A stretch of 64,000 nucleotides of DNA from assembly GCF_017744115.1 (NCBI RefSeq), contig NZ_JAGHQW010000010.1:1-64000 (forward strand), written 5' to 3'. The notes under the pieces are model-generated. The model did not search any database, was not told where the DNA came from, and saw only the letters and a list, made by a program, of their open reading frames with translations. Positions 23,712 to 33,403 of this stretch are shown here, one piece after another; position 1 is the stretch's first letter; each line of letters starts with the position of its first letter. Source of the DNA: Salinisphaera sp. G21_0 (lineage in GTDB: Bacteria > Pseudomonadota > Gammaproteobacteria > Pseudomonadales > Endozoicomonadaceae). The position numbers and the translations under genes are program-made.

Positions 23712-25634
23712 TTATTGAGACTTGCGAACCCGGATATACCATTCGGATAACAGGCGAACCTGTTTCTCGGTATAGCCATGGGCAACCATTCGTGAGACGA
23801 AATCGGCATGTTTGCGCTGGTCTTCCTGGGATCCCTTGGCATTGAATGAGATGACCGGCAGCAGGTCTTCCGTATTGGAGAACATCTTCTTCTCAATCAC
23901 GGTGCGCATCTTCTCATAGCTCAGCCAGCTGGGGTTCCTGCCATCATTATTGGCCCGGGCCCTGAGCACAAAGTTCACCACTTCATTCCGGAAGTCCTTG
24001 GGATTGGCAATACCCGCAGGTTTCTCAATTTTCTCCAGCTCTTCGCTGAGTGCAGCACGGTTAAGAATATGGCCGGTATCCGGATCACGGTACTCCTGAT
24101 CCTGAATCCAGAAATCAGCGTAGGTGATGTAGCGATCAAAGATATTCTGACCATACTCAGAGTAGGACTCCAGGTAGGCGGTTTGAATTTCCTTGCCCAG
24201 GAACTCGATATACTTGGGCGTCAGGTACTCTTTGATAAACGACAGATAGCGATCATGTACCTCTTCCGGGAACTGGTGCTGTTCAATCTGCTGTTCCAGA
24301 ACATACATAAGGTGTACCGGGTTTGCCGCCACCTCTGAAGGGTCAAAGTTGAAGACCTTGGACAGAATCTTGAAGGCAAACCGGGTGGAAAGACCGTTCA
24401 TACCTTCATCAACCCCGGCCATGTCCTTGTATTCCTGCAAAGGCTTGGCATTAGGATCGGTATCTTTCAGGTTTTCACCGTCGTACACCTTCATCTTCGA
24501 GTAGATAGATGAGTTCTCCGGATCTTTGATACGGGACAGTGTGGTGAACTGTGCCAGCATCTTCAGGGTATCCGGTGCACAGGGGGCATCCTTGAGGGAG
24601 CTGTGTTCAAGCAGCTTCTCATAGATATGGATCTCTTCACTGACTCTTACACAGTAGGGCACCTTAACGATATTAACCCGGTCAATAAAGGCTTCATTGG
24701 TCTTGTTATTCCGGAAAGACTGCCACTCAGACTCGTTGGAGTGCGCCAGCAGAATACCTTCATAAGGGATGGCACCAAGGCCTTCGGTACTGTTGTAGTT
24801 ACCTTCCTGGGTTGCGGTCAGCAGCGGGTGCAATACCTTGATGGGTGCCTTGAACATCTCAACGAATTCCATGATACCCTGGTTCGCCCGGCACAGCGCG
24901 CCGGAGAAGCTGTAGGCATCCGGATCGTCCTGGGAATATTCTTCCAGCTGACGAATATCCACTTTACCCACTAGGCTGGAAATATCCTGATTGTTCTCAT
25001 CCCCTGGCTCGGTTTTGGCGATACCAACCTGATTCAAACGACTTGGGTAGAGTTTAACCACTCTGAATTTGGAGATATCACCACCATACTCATTCAGTCG
25101 TTTAACGGCCCAGGGTGACATAATGTATTTAAGATACCGGCTTGGTATCCCGTACTCTTCTTTGAGAATATCGGCATCTTCATCCGGGTTGAATAAGCCC
25201 AGGGGGGATTCAAAAACCGGAGAGCCCTTGATGGCATAGAACGGTACTCTCTCCATCAGCTGCTTTAATTTTTCCGCAAGGGATGACTTACCGCCCCCCA
25301 CTGGCCCCAGTAAGTAGAGAATCTGTTTCTTCTCTTCCAGGCCCTGTGCGGCGTGTTTGAAATAAGAGACGATCTGTTCAATGGCTTCTTCCATGCCATA
25401 GAATTCTTTGAACGCCGGATACTGCTTAATCAGTTTATTGGAAAAGATCCTGCTTGAGCGTGGATCCCGGGAAGTATCAATCACCTCAGGCTCACCAATC
25501 GCTTTCAGCATACGTTCAGCGGCGTTGGCATAAGCCCAGGGATCTTTTTTGCAGAGCTCCAGGTACTCCGTGAGACTCATCTCTTCCTGCTGGACGGACT
25601 CGTATCTCTGCTGGTATTGAGCAAATATGGACAT
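23712..25634 (-). CDS. yeaG: PrkA-type serine protein kinase YeaG
   Basis: First gene of the operon; 640 residues, close to E. coli YeaG (644). The N-terminal AAA+ part has a Walker A motif GPVGGGKSS (near residue 110) inside the hallmark EEKKQILYLLGPVGGGKSSL. The C-terminal PrkA kinase domain is intact to the end (...YTEKQVRLLSEWYIRVRK). YeaG phosphorylates proteins under stationary-phase and nitrogen-starvation conditions in enterobacteria; the local target is not known. Start ATG 25634 (MSIFAQYQQRYES) matches the family. I looked for a sigma-54 -24/-12 promoter in the upstream region and saw none. Confidence 0.95.
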   Translation of the reverse strand: MSIFAQYQQRYESVQQEEMSLTEYLELCKKDPWAYANAAERMLKAIGEPEVIDTSRDPRSSRIFSNKLIKQYPAFKEFYGMEEAIEQIVSYFKHAAQGLEEKKQILYLLGPVGGGKSSLAEKLKQLMERVPFYAIKGSPVFESPLGLFNPDEDADILKEEYGIPSRYLKYIMSPWAVKRLNEYGGDISKFRVVKLYPSRLNQVGIAKTEPGDENNQDISSLVGKVDIRQLEEYSQDDPDAYSFSGALCRANQGIMEFVEMFKAPIKVLHPLLTATQEGNYNSTEGLGAIPYEGILLAHSNESEWQSFRNNKTNEAFIDRVNIVKVPYCVRVSEEIHIYEKLLEHSSLKDAPCAPDTLKMLAQFTTLSRIKDPENSSIYSKMKVYDGENLKDTDPNAKPLQEYKDMAGVDEGMNGLSTRFAFKILSKVFNFDPSEVAANPVHLMYVLEQQIEQHQFPEEVHDRYLSFIKEYLTPKYIEFLGKEIQTAYLESYSEYGQNIFDRYITYADFWIQDQEYRDPDTGHILNRAALSEELEKIEKPAGIANPKDFRNEVVNFVLRARANNDGRNPSWLSYEKMRTVIEKKMFSNTEDLLPVISFNAKGSQEDQRKHADFVSRMVAHGYTEKQVRLLSEWYIRVRKSQ

Positions 25635-26318
25635 CTGTTTTCCCCCTCGCCTGATCGTTGTGAGTCTTGTAAGGCGTACTGCTTAATTATGATTTTCAGA
25701 AGTCTTCCTATCCTTTTGAACGACACATTATCAATAATGAAAAAGTGTACGTACATTTACGTTATAGAACTAATGGGTAAGAATGTCTATACCTTTTACG
25801 GTTTGATTTTTCAGGAGTTATTTGTGAAATAACAGAGTGGGGTGGGGATAAAACAGCCAACTGTTTAATAGGTATCCAGCCAGTCTAGATTAATTTTTCG
25901 ACTATTTGAATATATTTTGTCGTATAAATATTGATCATAAGATTTGGTTGATTGTCATAAAAATCTCAAAAAAGAAATTTTATTGAATTGGCTTATCATC
26001 ATTGAAATGTCAGTTTAACCCAATGGTACTGACTTAAGAGTGAAAGTCTTGCCATACGTAGGCTTTAGGCACCCTGCGATTTGAACCACAAAGCACACAA
26101 AGAGCACAAAGGAAAAGAAAAGCTCTTCTTAGTGCTCTTTGTGTGCTTTGTGGTTCCAATTCAAATCTCTCAACCTGTATCAATCCCCATGTTTGCGGGG
26201 CTTTTAAGCTTAAGTCAGTGCCATTGCAGTTTAACCGGCGTTCCCTGAAAATAGACTCACCTGATAATGCTTTATCGTCGTATAATTGCCAGTCTGATTT
26301 TTTTTGTAAGGGATAACA
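25635..26318. other. Intergenic region upstream of yeaG and the TauE/SafE gene
   Basis: A 684-bp divergent spacer, AT-rich between about 25690 and 26030, with no convincing gene. It must hold the promoters of both flanking genes. The only strong structure is the inverted repeat at 26083-26156. A short plus-strand frame (25617-25832) lacks protein-like composition. Confidence 0.5.
26083..26156. repeat. Word-repeat hairpin (25-bp perfect inverted repeat)
   Basis: GAACCACAAAGCACACAAAG... (26083-26107) and its exact complement (26132-26156) enclose a 24-nt loop. The arms are built of a short repeated word (CACAAAG / CACACAAAG). The design is the same as the hairpins at 33048-33118 and 50067-50144, although the words differ. 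Confidence 0.85.
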
Positions 26319-27101
26319 ATGCTCTTTCTCCTCTACCTTGTCCTGGGGGCTTGTGCCGGAGTAATGGCTGGTTTGTTTGGTATTGGTGGGGGGCTGATTA
26401 TTGTTCCTGTACTGATCTTCAGCTTCACCGTCCAGGGTATGTCCCCTGAGGTTTTGAGCCACATGGCGGTAGGCACATCCCTGGCTACCATGGTGGTCAC
26501 ATCGCTAAGCTCCATCAAAGCGCACCAGGATGCTGGAGCTGTTCAATGGGCGATATTTGTCACGTTAAGTGTCGGTATTCTTGCCGGTGCTTTTCTTGGG
26601 GTTTATACCGCCGTGAATTTGAGTGGGCACCTGTTGCAGAAGCTTCTTGGCGTATTTGCGATTCTGGTGTCAGCAAAAATGTGGTTCGGGTTTAAGGTTT
26701 ATGAAGGTGTCAGAGTGCCGGGGAAATCAATGCTGGTGAGTGCGGGTGTTGTCATTGGGGCTGTCTCCAGTATGTTTGGCATTGGTGGTGGGACTCTGTC
26801 TGTGCCACTTTTGCGCAGAATCAGCCTGACAATGAAGCAGGCAGTGGGTACTTCGGCGGCCTGCGGCTTCCCTATTGCCGTGATGGGGGCTTTATCAAAC
26901 ATGGTGCTCGGTGAAAAGAGTTCAGGCCTGCCTGCTCTGGCTACCGGGTATGTTTATTGGCCTGCTTTCCTTGGAGTTGTCTTGACCAGTGTTCTATTTG
27001 CGCGAATTGGTGCCCGTATTGCTCATGGACTTGCAGCAGATAAGTTACAGAAGCTGTTTGCCCTGTTTCTGTTTATTGTTGGAATGCAGTTTTTGGCTTA
27101 G
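26319..27101 (+). CDS. TauE/SafE family sulfite/anion exporter
   Basis: Multi-pass inner-membrane protein of the TauE/SafE family, whose members move sulfite, sulfoacetate or related organic anions. At 260 residues with about eight hydrophobic segments it has the expected size. The diagnostic internal duplication is visible: GVMAGLFGIGGGLIIVPVL in the first half and GAVSSMFGIGGGTLSVPLL in the second. Start ATG 26319 follows TAAGGG. No sulfur or taurine genes adjoin it, so the substrate is unassigned. Confidence 0.9.
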   Translation: MLFLLYLVLGACAGVMAGLFGIGGGLIIVPVLIFSFTVQGMSPEVLSHMAVGTSLATMVVTSLSSIKAHQDAGAVQWAIFVTLSVGILAGAFLGVYTAVNLSGHLLQKLLGVFAILVSAKMWFGFKVYEGVRVPGKSMLVSAGVVIGAVSSMFGIGGGTLSVPLLRRISLTMKQAVGTSAACGFPIAVMGALSNMVLGEKSSGLPALATGYVYWPAFLGVVLTSVLFARIGARIAHGLAADKLQKLFALFLFIVGMQFLA

Positions 27102-27154
27102 CACCGGCTGATCCGTTCATTATCCAGTTGTAATGCTGAATCTGGCGTAGCATT

Positions 27155-27736
27155 TCAAACTTGATTTATCCGTTTATCCCGCTCTAAGGTGCTCGCCATT
27201 TCAACCAATGTTTCTTCCAGATATTTCTGACGGGGTTTAAAAGGTGGCAAACTTGAGTGGGGGTCATCATGCTGAACCGTACTGTCTACTTCGGCCATAA
27301 CCTGGCCTACCGTTATATTTTCAAATCCCCTTTGCCTGGCGATAGCGACACACTCGGCAGGCAATAGTACCGGCGATGTTTTCCCGATGTACTGTATGCC
27401 ATCGGATGTCTCGACAATAACGACGGCTTTATCTAACCATACTTCCTGACCGTTTACCTGCTCATGGAAAATACCATTTTCGATAGCCACCAACAAAAAA
27501 TCAGCGTTATGACCTGTTGACTGGTACTTTGCTTTTGCGTCTTTTATTCTGTTGCCAGCTCCCGTAAGGGTTTCGTTTTCAACGGGCTGGCTGTTTATCC
27601 CGGAACGTGCTTTGGTCGCAATCACATTAACCTTGTAGCAAGCAAATGCATTCTCTACAGCATGAATTTTTATTTTTGACTCAGAGCCCACAACAATATC
27701 AATTGCAGGTTTGCTGCCAGGGGCGGAAAGATTCAT
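27155..27736 (-). CDS. yjjX: Inosine/xanthosine triphosphatase, YjjX/DUF84 family
   Basis: Predicted house-cleaning NTPase that hydrolyses ITP/XTP and keeps deaminated purines out of nucleic acids. Family features: IVVGSESKIKIHAVENAF at the N-terminus, ARSGINSQPVENETLTGAGNR (loop holding the substrate) and LLVAIENGI. At 193 residues it is slightly longer than E. coli YjjX; the C-terminal ~25 residues (PRQKYLEETLVEMASTLERD) are less conserved. It converges with the TauE/SafE gene, 53 bp between stops. It could also be a more distant DUF84 member with different nucleotide preference. Confidence 0.8.
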   Translation of the reverse strand: MNLSAPGSKPAIDIVVGSESKIKIHAVENAFACYKVNVIATKARSGINSQPVENETLTGAGNRIKDAKAKYQSTGHNADFLLVAIENGIFHEQVNGQEVWLDKAVVIVETSDGIQYIGKTSPVLLPAECVAIARQRGFENITVGQVMAEVDSTVQHDDPHSSLPPFKPRQKYLEETLVEMASTLERDKRINQV

Positions 27737-27970
27737 AGCAATACCTCAGCTTTCTTTTAAAGGATTTTGAAAAATTATAGTGAGCTTTTCGGATTGTGCT
27801 CATGCTAATTTTCAGTTTGGCAGTTAGCGACTTAACAAGGATCTGACTTCCCACCCAATTTGTCGGGATCGGATTTTAACGGATTGGCCCAAAACTTCTC
27901 TTGATTGAACTTTCAGTGGCAGCAGAAGTCTAAAAATTAATTACTCAAAATTTAAGTCCGTTAAACTACT

Positions 27971-30178
27971 ATGAACAACGTAAATCTTGATTTTATTTCA
28001 AATTACCTGTTTGACCCCAATGGCAGAAATGGCCTGATACATGCCGGTACTGGAAGATCTGTGGGACCCGATTTTAAAAGTAAACTCATGGAAGTTTATA
28101 AACAGGAGGGTCTTTCCCATCACGATAAAAGGCTGCATGACACACCTGTCAATGAAAGAAATATTGAAATTATTCATGTATTACCAGCTCTTGCTAAAGA
28201 CCGTGAATTTTTTGATAAATTAAACAGGCATGCCGAAAATTTCTGTAGAAATATATTGAGTAATATTGCCGATTCAAAAGAAATACAAGTCGCTCTGGAG
28301 GAGCCGGAGAAGCTTGATGCACATGATGTGCTGGAGGCGTTAAAGGCGATAAAGGCAGGAAAGCAGAATTCGAAGGTGATACATTCAAAAGAATCTTTAA
28401 GGAGTCTTGAAGGTGTCGGTAACTTCCTGGAATCAATTCTAGAGAAATATGAGAACGATGATCTAATAACTGATAATGAAAAAAAAATATTCAGGTTTCT
28501 GTTAGTCAGCATGTTAAAGATTGATCCAAATACAGACGATTCAAATATGGCGCATATTATTGGAGTGTTGACAAGATATTTTCATCCTGATAAATCTCGT
28601 AAGGATAGCGATCTATATTCCTACATTTTAAATAAAGGATTTCATCTTGCCAAGGTGGTCGGAAATGGTATCAGGCAGGAATTATATGATGACCCGTTGT
28701 TACTATCGATTGCCAACTTAAAAAAACTTCGCTATACAGGTGAGTTCGGAGCTGAAGATAAAATAATAAAAGAGATGCTGGCACTCAAGGCTAGTGGCCT
28801 GAAAGATAAGTACAAAGAAAAATTATTAAGGTTGATCATCAAATTCAACGAATCAGACCTGCTGGAAATAATGATAAATCGATTAGGGATTAATAATTTA
28901 AAAATCAACAATGAAATACCACTTATTTATGTCATTCAGAATGGTTGCAACGAGCTTGTTATCAAGAAATTAATAGAAAATGGAGATGTCAATGCCCTCG
29001 GTCTAGAAGGAAAAACACCGCTCCAAATAGCCATTGACTGTTACAAGAATTGGAAGGACAAGAATCCCTTAGAATTTGATAACCCCTTCGAAGAGATAAT
29101 TCAATGGATTTTGGATTATCATAAACTCTGCGTTGATGCCAAGGACTCTAAAGGTCTTACCGCATTATGCCATATTGCCTTGTGGCCAAAGCTTACTTTA
29201 TCAACTATTCAGTTAATGAATAAACTAATTACCCAGGGTGCTAATATTGATCAGCCCATTGAGAACGGTGTAACAGTACGTAGCTTTTTACAGCAGAGGT
29301 TAAAGAAGAAGTATTTTTCTGATATAGAGACATTGGCAGATAATCCGGAAGATATCAGAATTGACCTGTTGTCGTTAATACAATCGATTGGCAGCCTAAG
29401 TAAACATCACTCCAATTGGGGTTCAGGTCTTGAAAAATTAATAGAAAAGATGCAGGCACTCAAGGCTAGTGATCTTAAAGGTAACGACAAAGAAAAATTA
29501 TTAATGTCGATTATCCAAGCTGACCAATCAAAACTGCTGGACATAATGATATATCGGCTAGGCATTGATAATTTAAAAGTCAACAATGAAACGCCACTTA
29601 TTTATGCTATTCACAATGGTGGTGAGTATGTTATCAAGAAGTTAATAAAAAAAGAAGATGTCAATGCTCTCGGCCTCGAAGGAAAAACACCTCTGCAAAT
29701 AGCCATTTGCAGTTACAAGAAATGGAAAAAAGAGTATCCCCGTACTCGTAATCCCTACGAAATGACAATTCGACGTTTATTAGATTGTCATAAACTTTGC
29801 GTTGATGCCAAGGACTCCAATAGAGGTTTTACCGCATTATGCCATATTGCCATGCAGCTAGATTTTGATTCAACAAGCCTTCAGTTTATAAATCAACTAA
29901 TCAATCTGGGTGCTAATATTGATCACCCCTTTGTACCCGGTTTAACAGTGCGTGGCTTTTTAAAGAAGAGGCTGAGCGAGGAGCAATTTTCGGATATAGA
30001 GATGTTGGCAGATAATCTGGAAGGTATCAGAACTGGAGTTGAATCCCACGGAGATGAAATTGACAGATATTTGCCCGATGCTGTTTCAGCAACCGATAAT
30101 GTTTCAGCAATCGATGCAGTTCCAACAAACAGTAGAACTACAATGGAGTCATCAAATAGCCCGTTAACTAACACCTAA
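27971..30178 (+). CDS. Ankyrin-like protein with a ~195-aa internal duplication
   Basis: A 735-residue protein of unknown function. Residues about 269-463 and 493-687 are two copies of one module: LALKASGLKDKYKEKLLRLI / QALKASDLKGNDKEKLLMSI, VNALGLEGKTPLQIAI (identical in both), YHKLCVDAKDS and SDIETLADN / SDIEMLADN. GKTPLQIAI and GLTALCHIA are ankyrin-type cores. The N-terminal ~265 residues are a separate helical region, and the tail is Ser/Thr/Asn-rich. There is no signal peptide. The codon composition is more AT-rich than in neighbouring housekeeping genes, fitting acquired DNA. It lies upstream of the SopB-like gene; both may be effectors. Confidence 0.7.
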   Translation: MNNVNLDFISNYLFDPNGRNGLIHAGTGRSVGPDFKSKLMEVYKQEGLSHHDKRLHDTPVNERNIEIIHVLPALAKDREFFDKLNRHAENFCRNILSNIADSKEIQVALEEPEKLDAHDVLEALKAIKAGKQNSKVIHSKESLRSLEGVGNFLESILEKYENDDLITDNEKKIFRFLLVSMLKIDPNTDDSNMAHIIGVLTRYFHPDKSRKDSDLYSYILNKGFHLAKVVGNGIRQELYDDPLLLSIANLKKLRYTGEFGAEDKIIKEMLALKASGLKDKYKEKLLRLIIKFNESDLLEIMINRLGINNLKINNEIPLIYVIQNGCNELVIKKLIENGDVNALGLEGKTPLQIAIDCYKNWKDKNPLEFDNPFEEIIQWILDYHKLCVDAKDSKGLTALCHIALWPKLTLSTIQLMNKLITQGANIDQPIENGVTVRSFLQQRLKKKYFSDIETLADNPEDIRIDLLSLIQSIGSLSKHHSNWGSGLEKLIEKMQALKASDLKGNDKEKLLMSIIQADQSKLLDIMIYRLGIDNLKVNNETPLIYAIHNGGEYVIKKLIKKEDVNALGLEGKTPLQIAICSYKKWKKEYPRTRNPYEMTIRRLLDCHKLCVDAKDSNRGFTALCHIAMQLDFDSTSLQFINQLINLGANIDHPFVPGLTVRGFLKKRLSEEQFSDIEMLADNLEGIRTGVESHGDEIDRYLPDAVSATDNVSAIDAVPTNSRTTMESSNSPLTNT
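28775..30030 (+). repeat. Intragenic direct duplication (28775-29360 and 29450-30030)
   Basis: Two ~585-bp segments in the 735-codon gene encode related modules, with long identical stretches such as CACTCAAGGCTAGTG and GATGCCAAGGACTC. The second copy has small insertions and deletions relative to the first. Confidence 0.75.
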
Positions 30179-30440
30179 ACTGCCAAATCCACACAACCGA
30201 AACGACAAAAAAAGGAGCTTATACCAATACTATAACCAGCACATTTTTTTAAAATTTTGACTGAGCGAAAACTCCAAACACTTGAAAACTTAACTGCTCT
30301 TTTTTGGCAGCCAGCGGATCAGGCTTGTAAAGCTGGAAGGAAACAGGGTTCAGCTGGTGTTAAAAATGGCGATATACCAGACATTCAGTATTGAGATTGA
30401 ATTTTTGAACTTTGCGGTTTTTAGCTAAAAAGGATTACCC

Positions 30441-32993
30441 ATGGCCCCCCCCATTGAACCCAACAAGCCTGGCTTCATTAGCTTGACCCATGATTTTCTT
30501 CCACCTGAAAATAAAATAGCTAAAAAAAAATACCAAAAAGATGTATCACCTGTCAGTCTGAAAGAGCCCGGCATACAGGCAGATGATGGGACGCAGGGAG
30601 CAAAAGCGATCACAAGCTTTGAAACAATAAAGCCAGTTAGTACAAGCCCCCTTATGGATGAAAAAAACTGTCCAGTACCAGAGCAGGAATTGGAAGAACT
30701 GCTCTCAACGGATGGAGAGCTTGCGAAAATTCATCGGGAAAATTCAGAAAATCACTATATCAGTGAGTCTGATAGAGCACTGAAATCATTAATGGAGTCC
30801 ATAAACAATGGTGATCTGAATAATGATCTCTCCAACAAAAAAGCTCTATGTAGTTATAAAAATTTAGTCTTAAATCTTAATTTGCCTAAAGATTTAACAA
30901 TCACCCTGACAATGCCATCAGGTGATACATTCTGTTTAATTCCTGTCAACAGCCGACTAAAGATTATAGATAACCTGCAACCACTGATTAGCACAGCGAT
31001 CCAGCTTACTGAAGACATAAAAGATTCAAGAGCCAGCCAGCAGAGAGAGCTACCCCCTCCCTCCAGAAAAAAAGAAATTCTGGAAAATATCAATCAGCTA
31101 CTCCCCAGGGTCAATAACCCTGAACCGTTTATATCGAGACTAAACGAAATAAAAAAACCACCAATATGCATCACAACCGATAGCTGCAAACCATCTCCTG
31201 CTGATGTGCAAAGCCGATCCACACCGGAGGCAGAGCTTGCCATCACAACCATAAATACCCCGGAGAAAATAGAAAAGCTGGCTGACCAGTTAACGGCACA
31301 CCGGAAAAAAGTACAGTCATTCATCCGCTCGACGCAACGCTCATTGTTGGAAAATGGTCCGGATATGGGGTGGATAGCGCCACACTGGCCATACATTGAG
31401 GGCGGCCCACTGCAACAGGCAAGGCAGCTGGTTGGCAGTGGCAGCGAACATCTCAGCGCAAGACTGATAGCAATGACCGGCGCTATTGAAGATGATATAG
31501 CGGGCTTGAAAAGATATATACGGGATGCCGCCAAATACGATTTCAGAGGCGGCGAGCAATATCTTAGACAGGTGGATATCTATGCCGAAGTGGTCAGGCG
31601 GTTATCCAACACGCAGTCTGCAAAGAAAAAGGCTGACGGGGAAATCGCTGCAATTATCGATAGTAAAAGGGCAATCGCACTGACCAGTACCGGCAAGATG
31701 GCTCAGTGCGTTCCTGACGCCATTCAAGAACTCACCGGACTGCACAAGCAGCTAAAGAAACGATTCAATGCCGATCTATTTGAACAGGAACTTATGAAGG
31801 TTCTGGCAGAGGATAGCGAGTCGTTCAGCAGTCGACTTCATATTTATCAGCATGATCGATGGCACCAGGTCACTCTTGAATACACTCCGGCAGCGTCCAT
31901 GCGTCTCCACGATGACCGTGCTGACACTGCTGATGCTGAAAACAGAGACCCTTTCGCAAATGGCTATCATGACAAATTGGCTCTTTCAATGGAGCGGAAC
32001 TCGCCTCATGCAATAAATATGCTGGCCTATACCATGCAAGTTGATGGTCAGGAGACGGCCAGGCATATCCGGGTCGGCTGCCCTTATGCCTACAAGGAAA
32101 AAGGAGAGAATGTAGATCGCATAACCGATCAGCGCCTCGATGAAATCTTTACCGCCCTTCTGCTTCACAACCACAAACCGGCGTTACAAAATGCCATGGA
32201 AAATCCCGATCACCAACCCATTCAGCTGGATTGCCTGTACCTGAATTTGCTGAGCCCGGATCATATCCGCGATAGCCGTATTGCCAGAGCCGCAGGCCTT
32301 GAAAATGAAAAAGAATGGACTGAAAAGCTGCACGAAAAGTTAATGGAAATGTCCAATAAAGAGCGCACGCTAACCATCCATTACGCTGATGGCAGGTCCG
32401 CTGCCGTGAAAATCAGGCCACGGCCCATCATGCTGGTTGCACCCTGCAATAAACTGGCCCTGGCAGACAGGCAAAAATCATTGTCTGGCAAAATACTGAT
32501 GGCTAATGCCAACACCTGGAAAACGGTGATGGAGGTCAATGGCGCTGCACTGCAACAATTAGTCGGTTCAAACCATCAGTACGGCGGCTTACTGGGAAAA
32601 AAGCTGCCAGTACTATCCGCCAGCAACCAGTACAGGGCAAAGGAGCTGGCTGATGATTTATGGGCGCTGTACAACACACCTGGCGGCCTGCAACAGGTTG
32701 CCGAACAATCAGGCCCCTTTTATTTCTCCGGAAAATTAAGAGAGCTATCCGCCATTATGGGAATGGACCTTTTCACCGGTTGCAAAAGCAATAAAGATCG
32801 AACCGGGCTCTCTGAAGCAGTTGAACAGTCGATGTCGACCTGTGGTACTACCGGTCTTACGGAGCAGTTTATGGTCTACGGTGGCCATATAATGATTCAG
32901 ATGAAAAATACCGGCCTGCCTGGCTATAAACTGGATGGCACCCAGGCCAAACAGCTGGACGACAGTATATTTTCAAAATTAACCCGCCATTAA
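30441..32993 (+). CDS. SopB/IpgD-type phosphoinositide phosphatase (probable effector)
   Basis: An 850-residue protein. The C-terminus has CKSNKDRTG (C781-G789), the C-x5-R catalytic loop of the inositol polyphosphate 4-phosphatase/SopB group (CKSGKDRTG in SopB and IpgD). About 35 residues later GGHIMIQMKNTGLPGYK matches the conserved family tail (NTG-x-PG). In Salmonella and Shigella these type III effectors hydrolyse host phosphoinositides and remodel membranes and Akt signalling. The N-terminal ~270 residues are Pro/Ser-rich and unlike SopB; the middle is a long helical region. No signal peptide. ATG 30441 follows AAAAAGGA. No chaperone gene is adjacent. Enzyme family is fairly sure; secretion is inferred. 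Confidence 0.85.
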   Translation: MAPPIEPNKPGFISLTHDFLPPENKIAKKKYQKDVSPVSLKEPGIQADDGTQGAKAITSFETIKPVSTSPLMDEKNCPVPEQELEELLSTDGELAKIHRENSENHYISESDRALKSLMESINNGDLNNDLSNKKALCSYKNLVLNLNLPKDLTITLTMPSGDTFCLIPVNSRLKIIDNLQPLISTAIQLTEDIKDSRASQQRELPPPSRKKEILENINQLLPRVNNPEPFISRLNEIKKPPICITTDSCKPSPADVQSRSTPEAELAITTINTPEKIEKLADQLTAHRKKVQSFIRSTQRSLLENGPDMGWIAPHWPYIEGGPLQQARQLVGSGSEHLSARLIAMTGAIEDDIAGLKRYIRDAAKYDFRGGEQYLRQVDIYAEVVRRLSNTQSAKKKADGEIAAIIDSKRAIALTSTGKMAQCVPDAIQELTGLHKQLKKRFNADLFEQELMKVLAEDSESFSSRLHIYQHDRWHQVTLEYTPAASMRLHDDRADTADAENRDPFANGYHDKLALSMERNSPHAINMLAYTMQVDGQETARHIRVGCPYAYKEKGENVDRITDQRLDEIFTALLLHNHKPALQNAMENPDHQPIQLDCLYLNLLSPDHIRDSRIARAAGLENEKEWTEKLHEKLMEMSNKERTLTIHYADGRSAAVKIRPRPIMLVAPCNKLALADRQKSLSGKILMANANTWKTVMEVNGAALQQLVGSNHQYGGLLGKKLPVLSASNQYRAKELADDLWALYNTPGGLQQVAEQSGPFYFSGKLRELSAIMGMDLFTGCKSNKDRTGLSEAVEQSMSTCGTTGLTEQFMVYGGHIMIQMKNTGLPGYKLDGTQAKQLDDSIFSKLTRH

Positions 32994-33403
32994 GACAGGT
33001 TTATGGGCGAAGACATCAACGACTTTTCTTTTGCCGTGAAAGAAAAATTGCCACGGAGACACAGAGGCACGGAGACAAGATAAAGTTTTACCTCTGTGTC
33101 TCCGTGCCTCCGTGGCAAATCTTTCATACCAGAGGGTGAAGAACAATCGTCATGAGTATTTGATAGCCAAACACACTGTAGGTGTCTGTGCCGGTCTGAA
33201 CCGCTTTGAAATTGCCATGATCTTTTGACACCGGAAGTCCAGATAGTCTTTTATCGTTATTTCGATCCATGTTTATTTATTCCGGCCTTCTCCAGCAGGG
33301 AAGTATCATCGCTATCTGGCGTTAATCTATCCTGTTTCCGGCTGGCTCAGAAGCCAGTTACCTTGGTACACTTGAATTGTATTTTACTGATCGGAACTGG
33401 TTT
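32994..33403. other. Intergenic region before lgt
   Basis: A 410-bp spacer with no gene seen. It holds the word-repeat hairpin at 33048-33118 and, further on, presumably the lgt-thyA promoter. A short open frame at 33225-33407 has no support. Confidence 0.45.
33048..33118. repeat. Word-repeat hairpin (CCACGGAGACACAGAGG type)
   Basis: TTGCCACGGA (33048-33057) pairs with TCCGTGGCAA (33109-33118), and inner copies of CACGGAGACA / TGTCTCCGTG extend the stem. The arms are made of repeated CACGGAG/CACAGAG words, the same construction as at 26083 and 50067. It lies 55 bp after the SopB-like gene and may also act as its terminator. Confidence 0.8.

Noticed and set aside
25635-26318. Possible sigma-54 promoter for yeaG
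   Set aside because: Expected because yeaG is nitrogen-stress controlled in E. coli, but no GG/GC pair with correct spacing was found by eye.
26034-26462. 142-residue minus-strand open frame
   Set aside because: It is largely a translation of the word-repeat hairpin (ALCVLCG-type text) and the start of the opposite TauE/SafE gene; no ribosome site.
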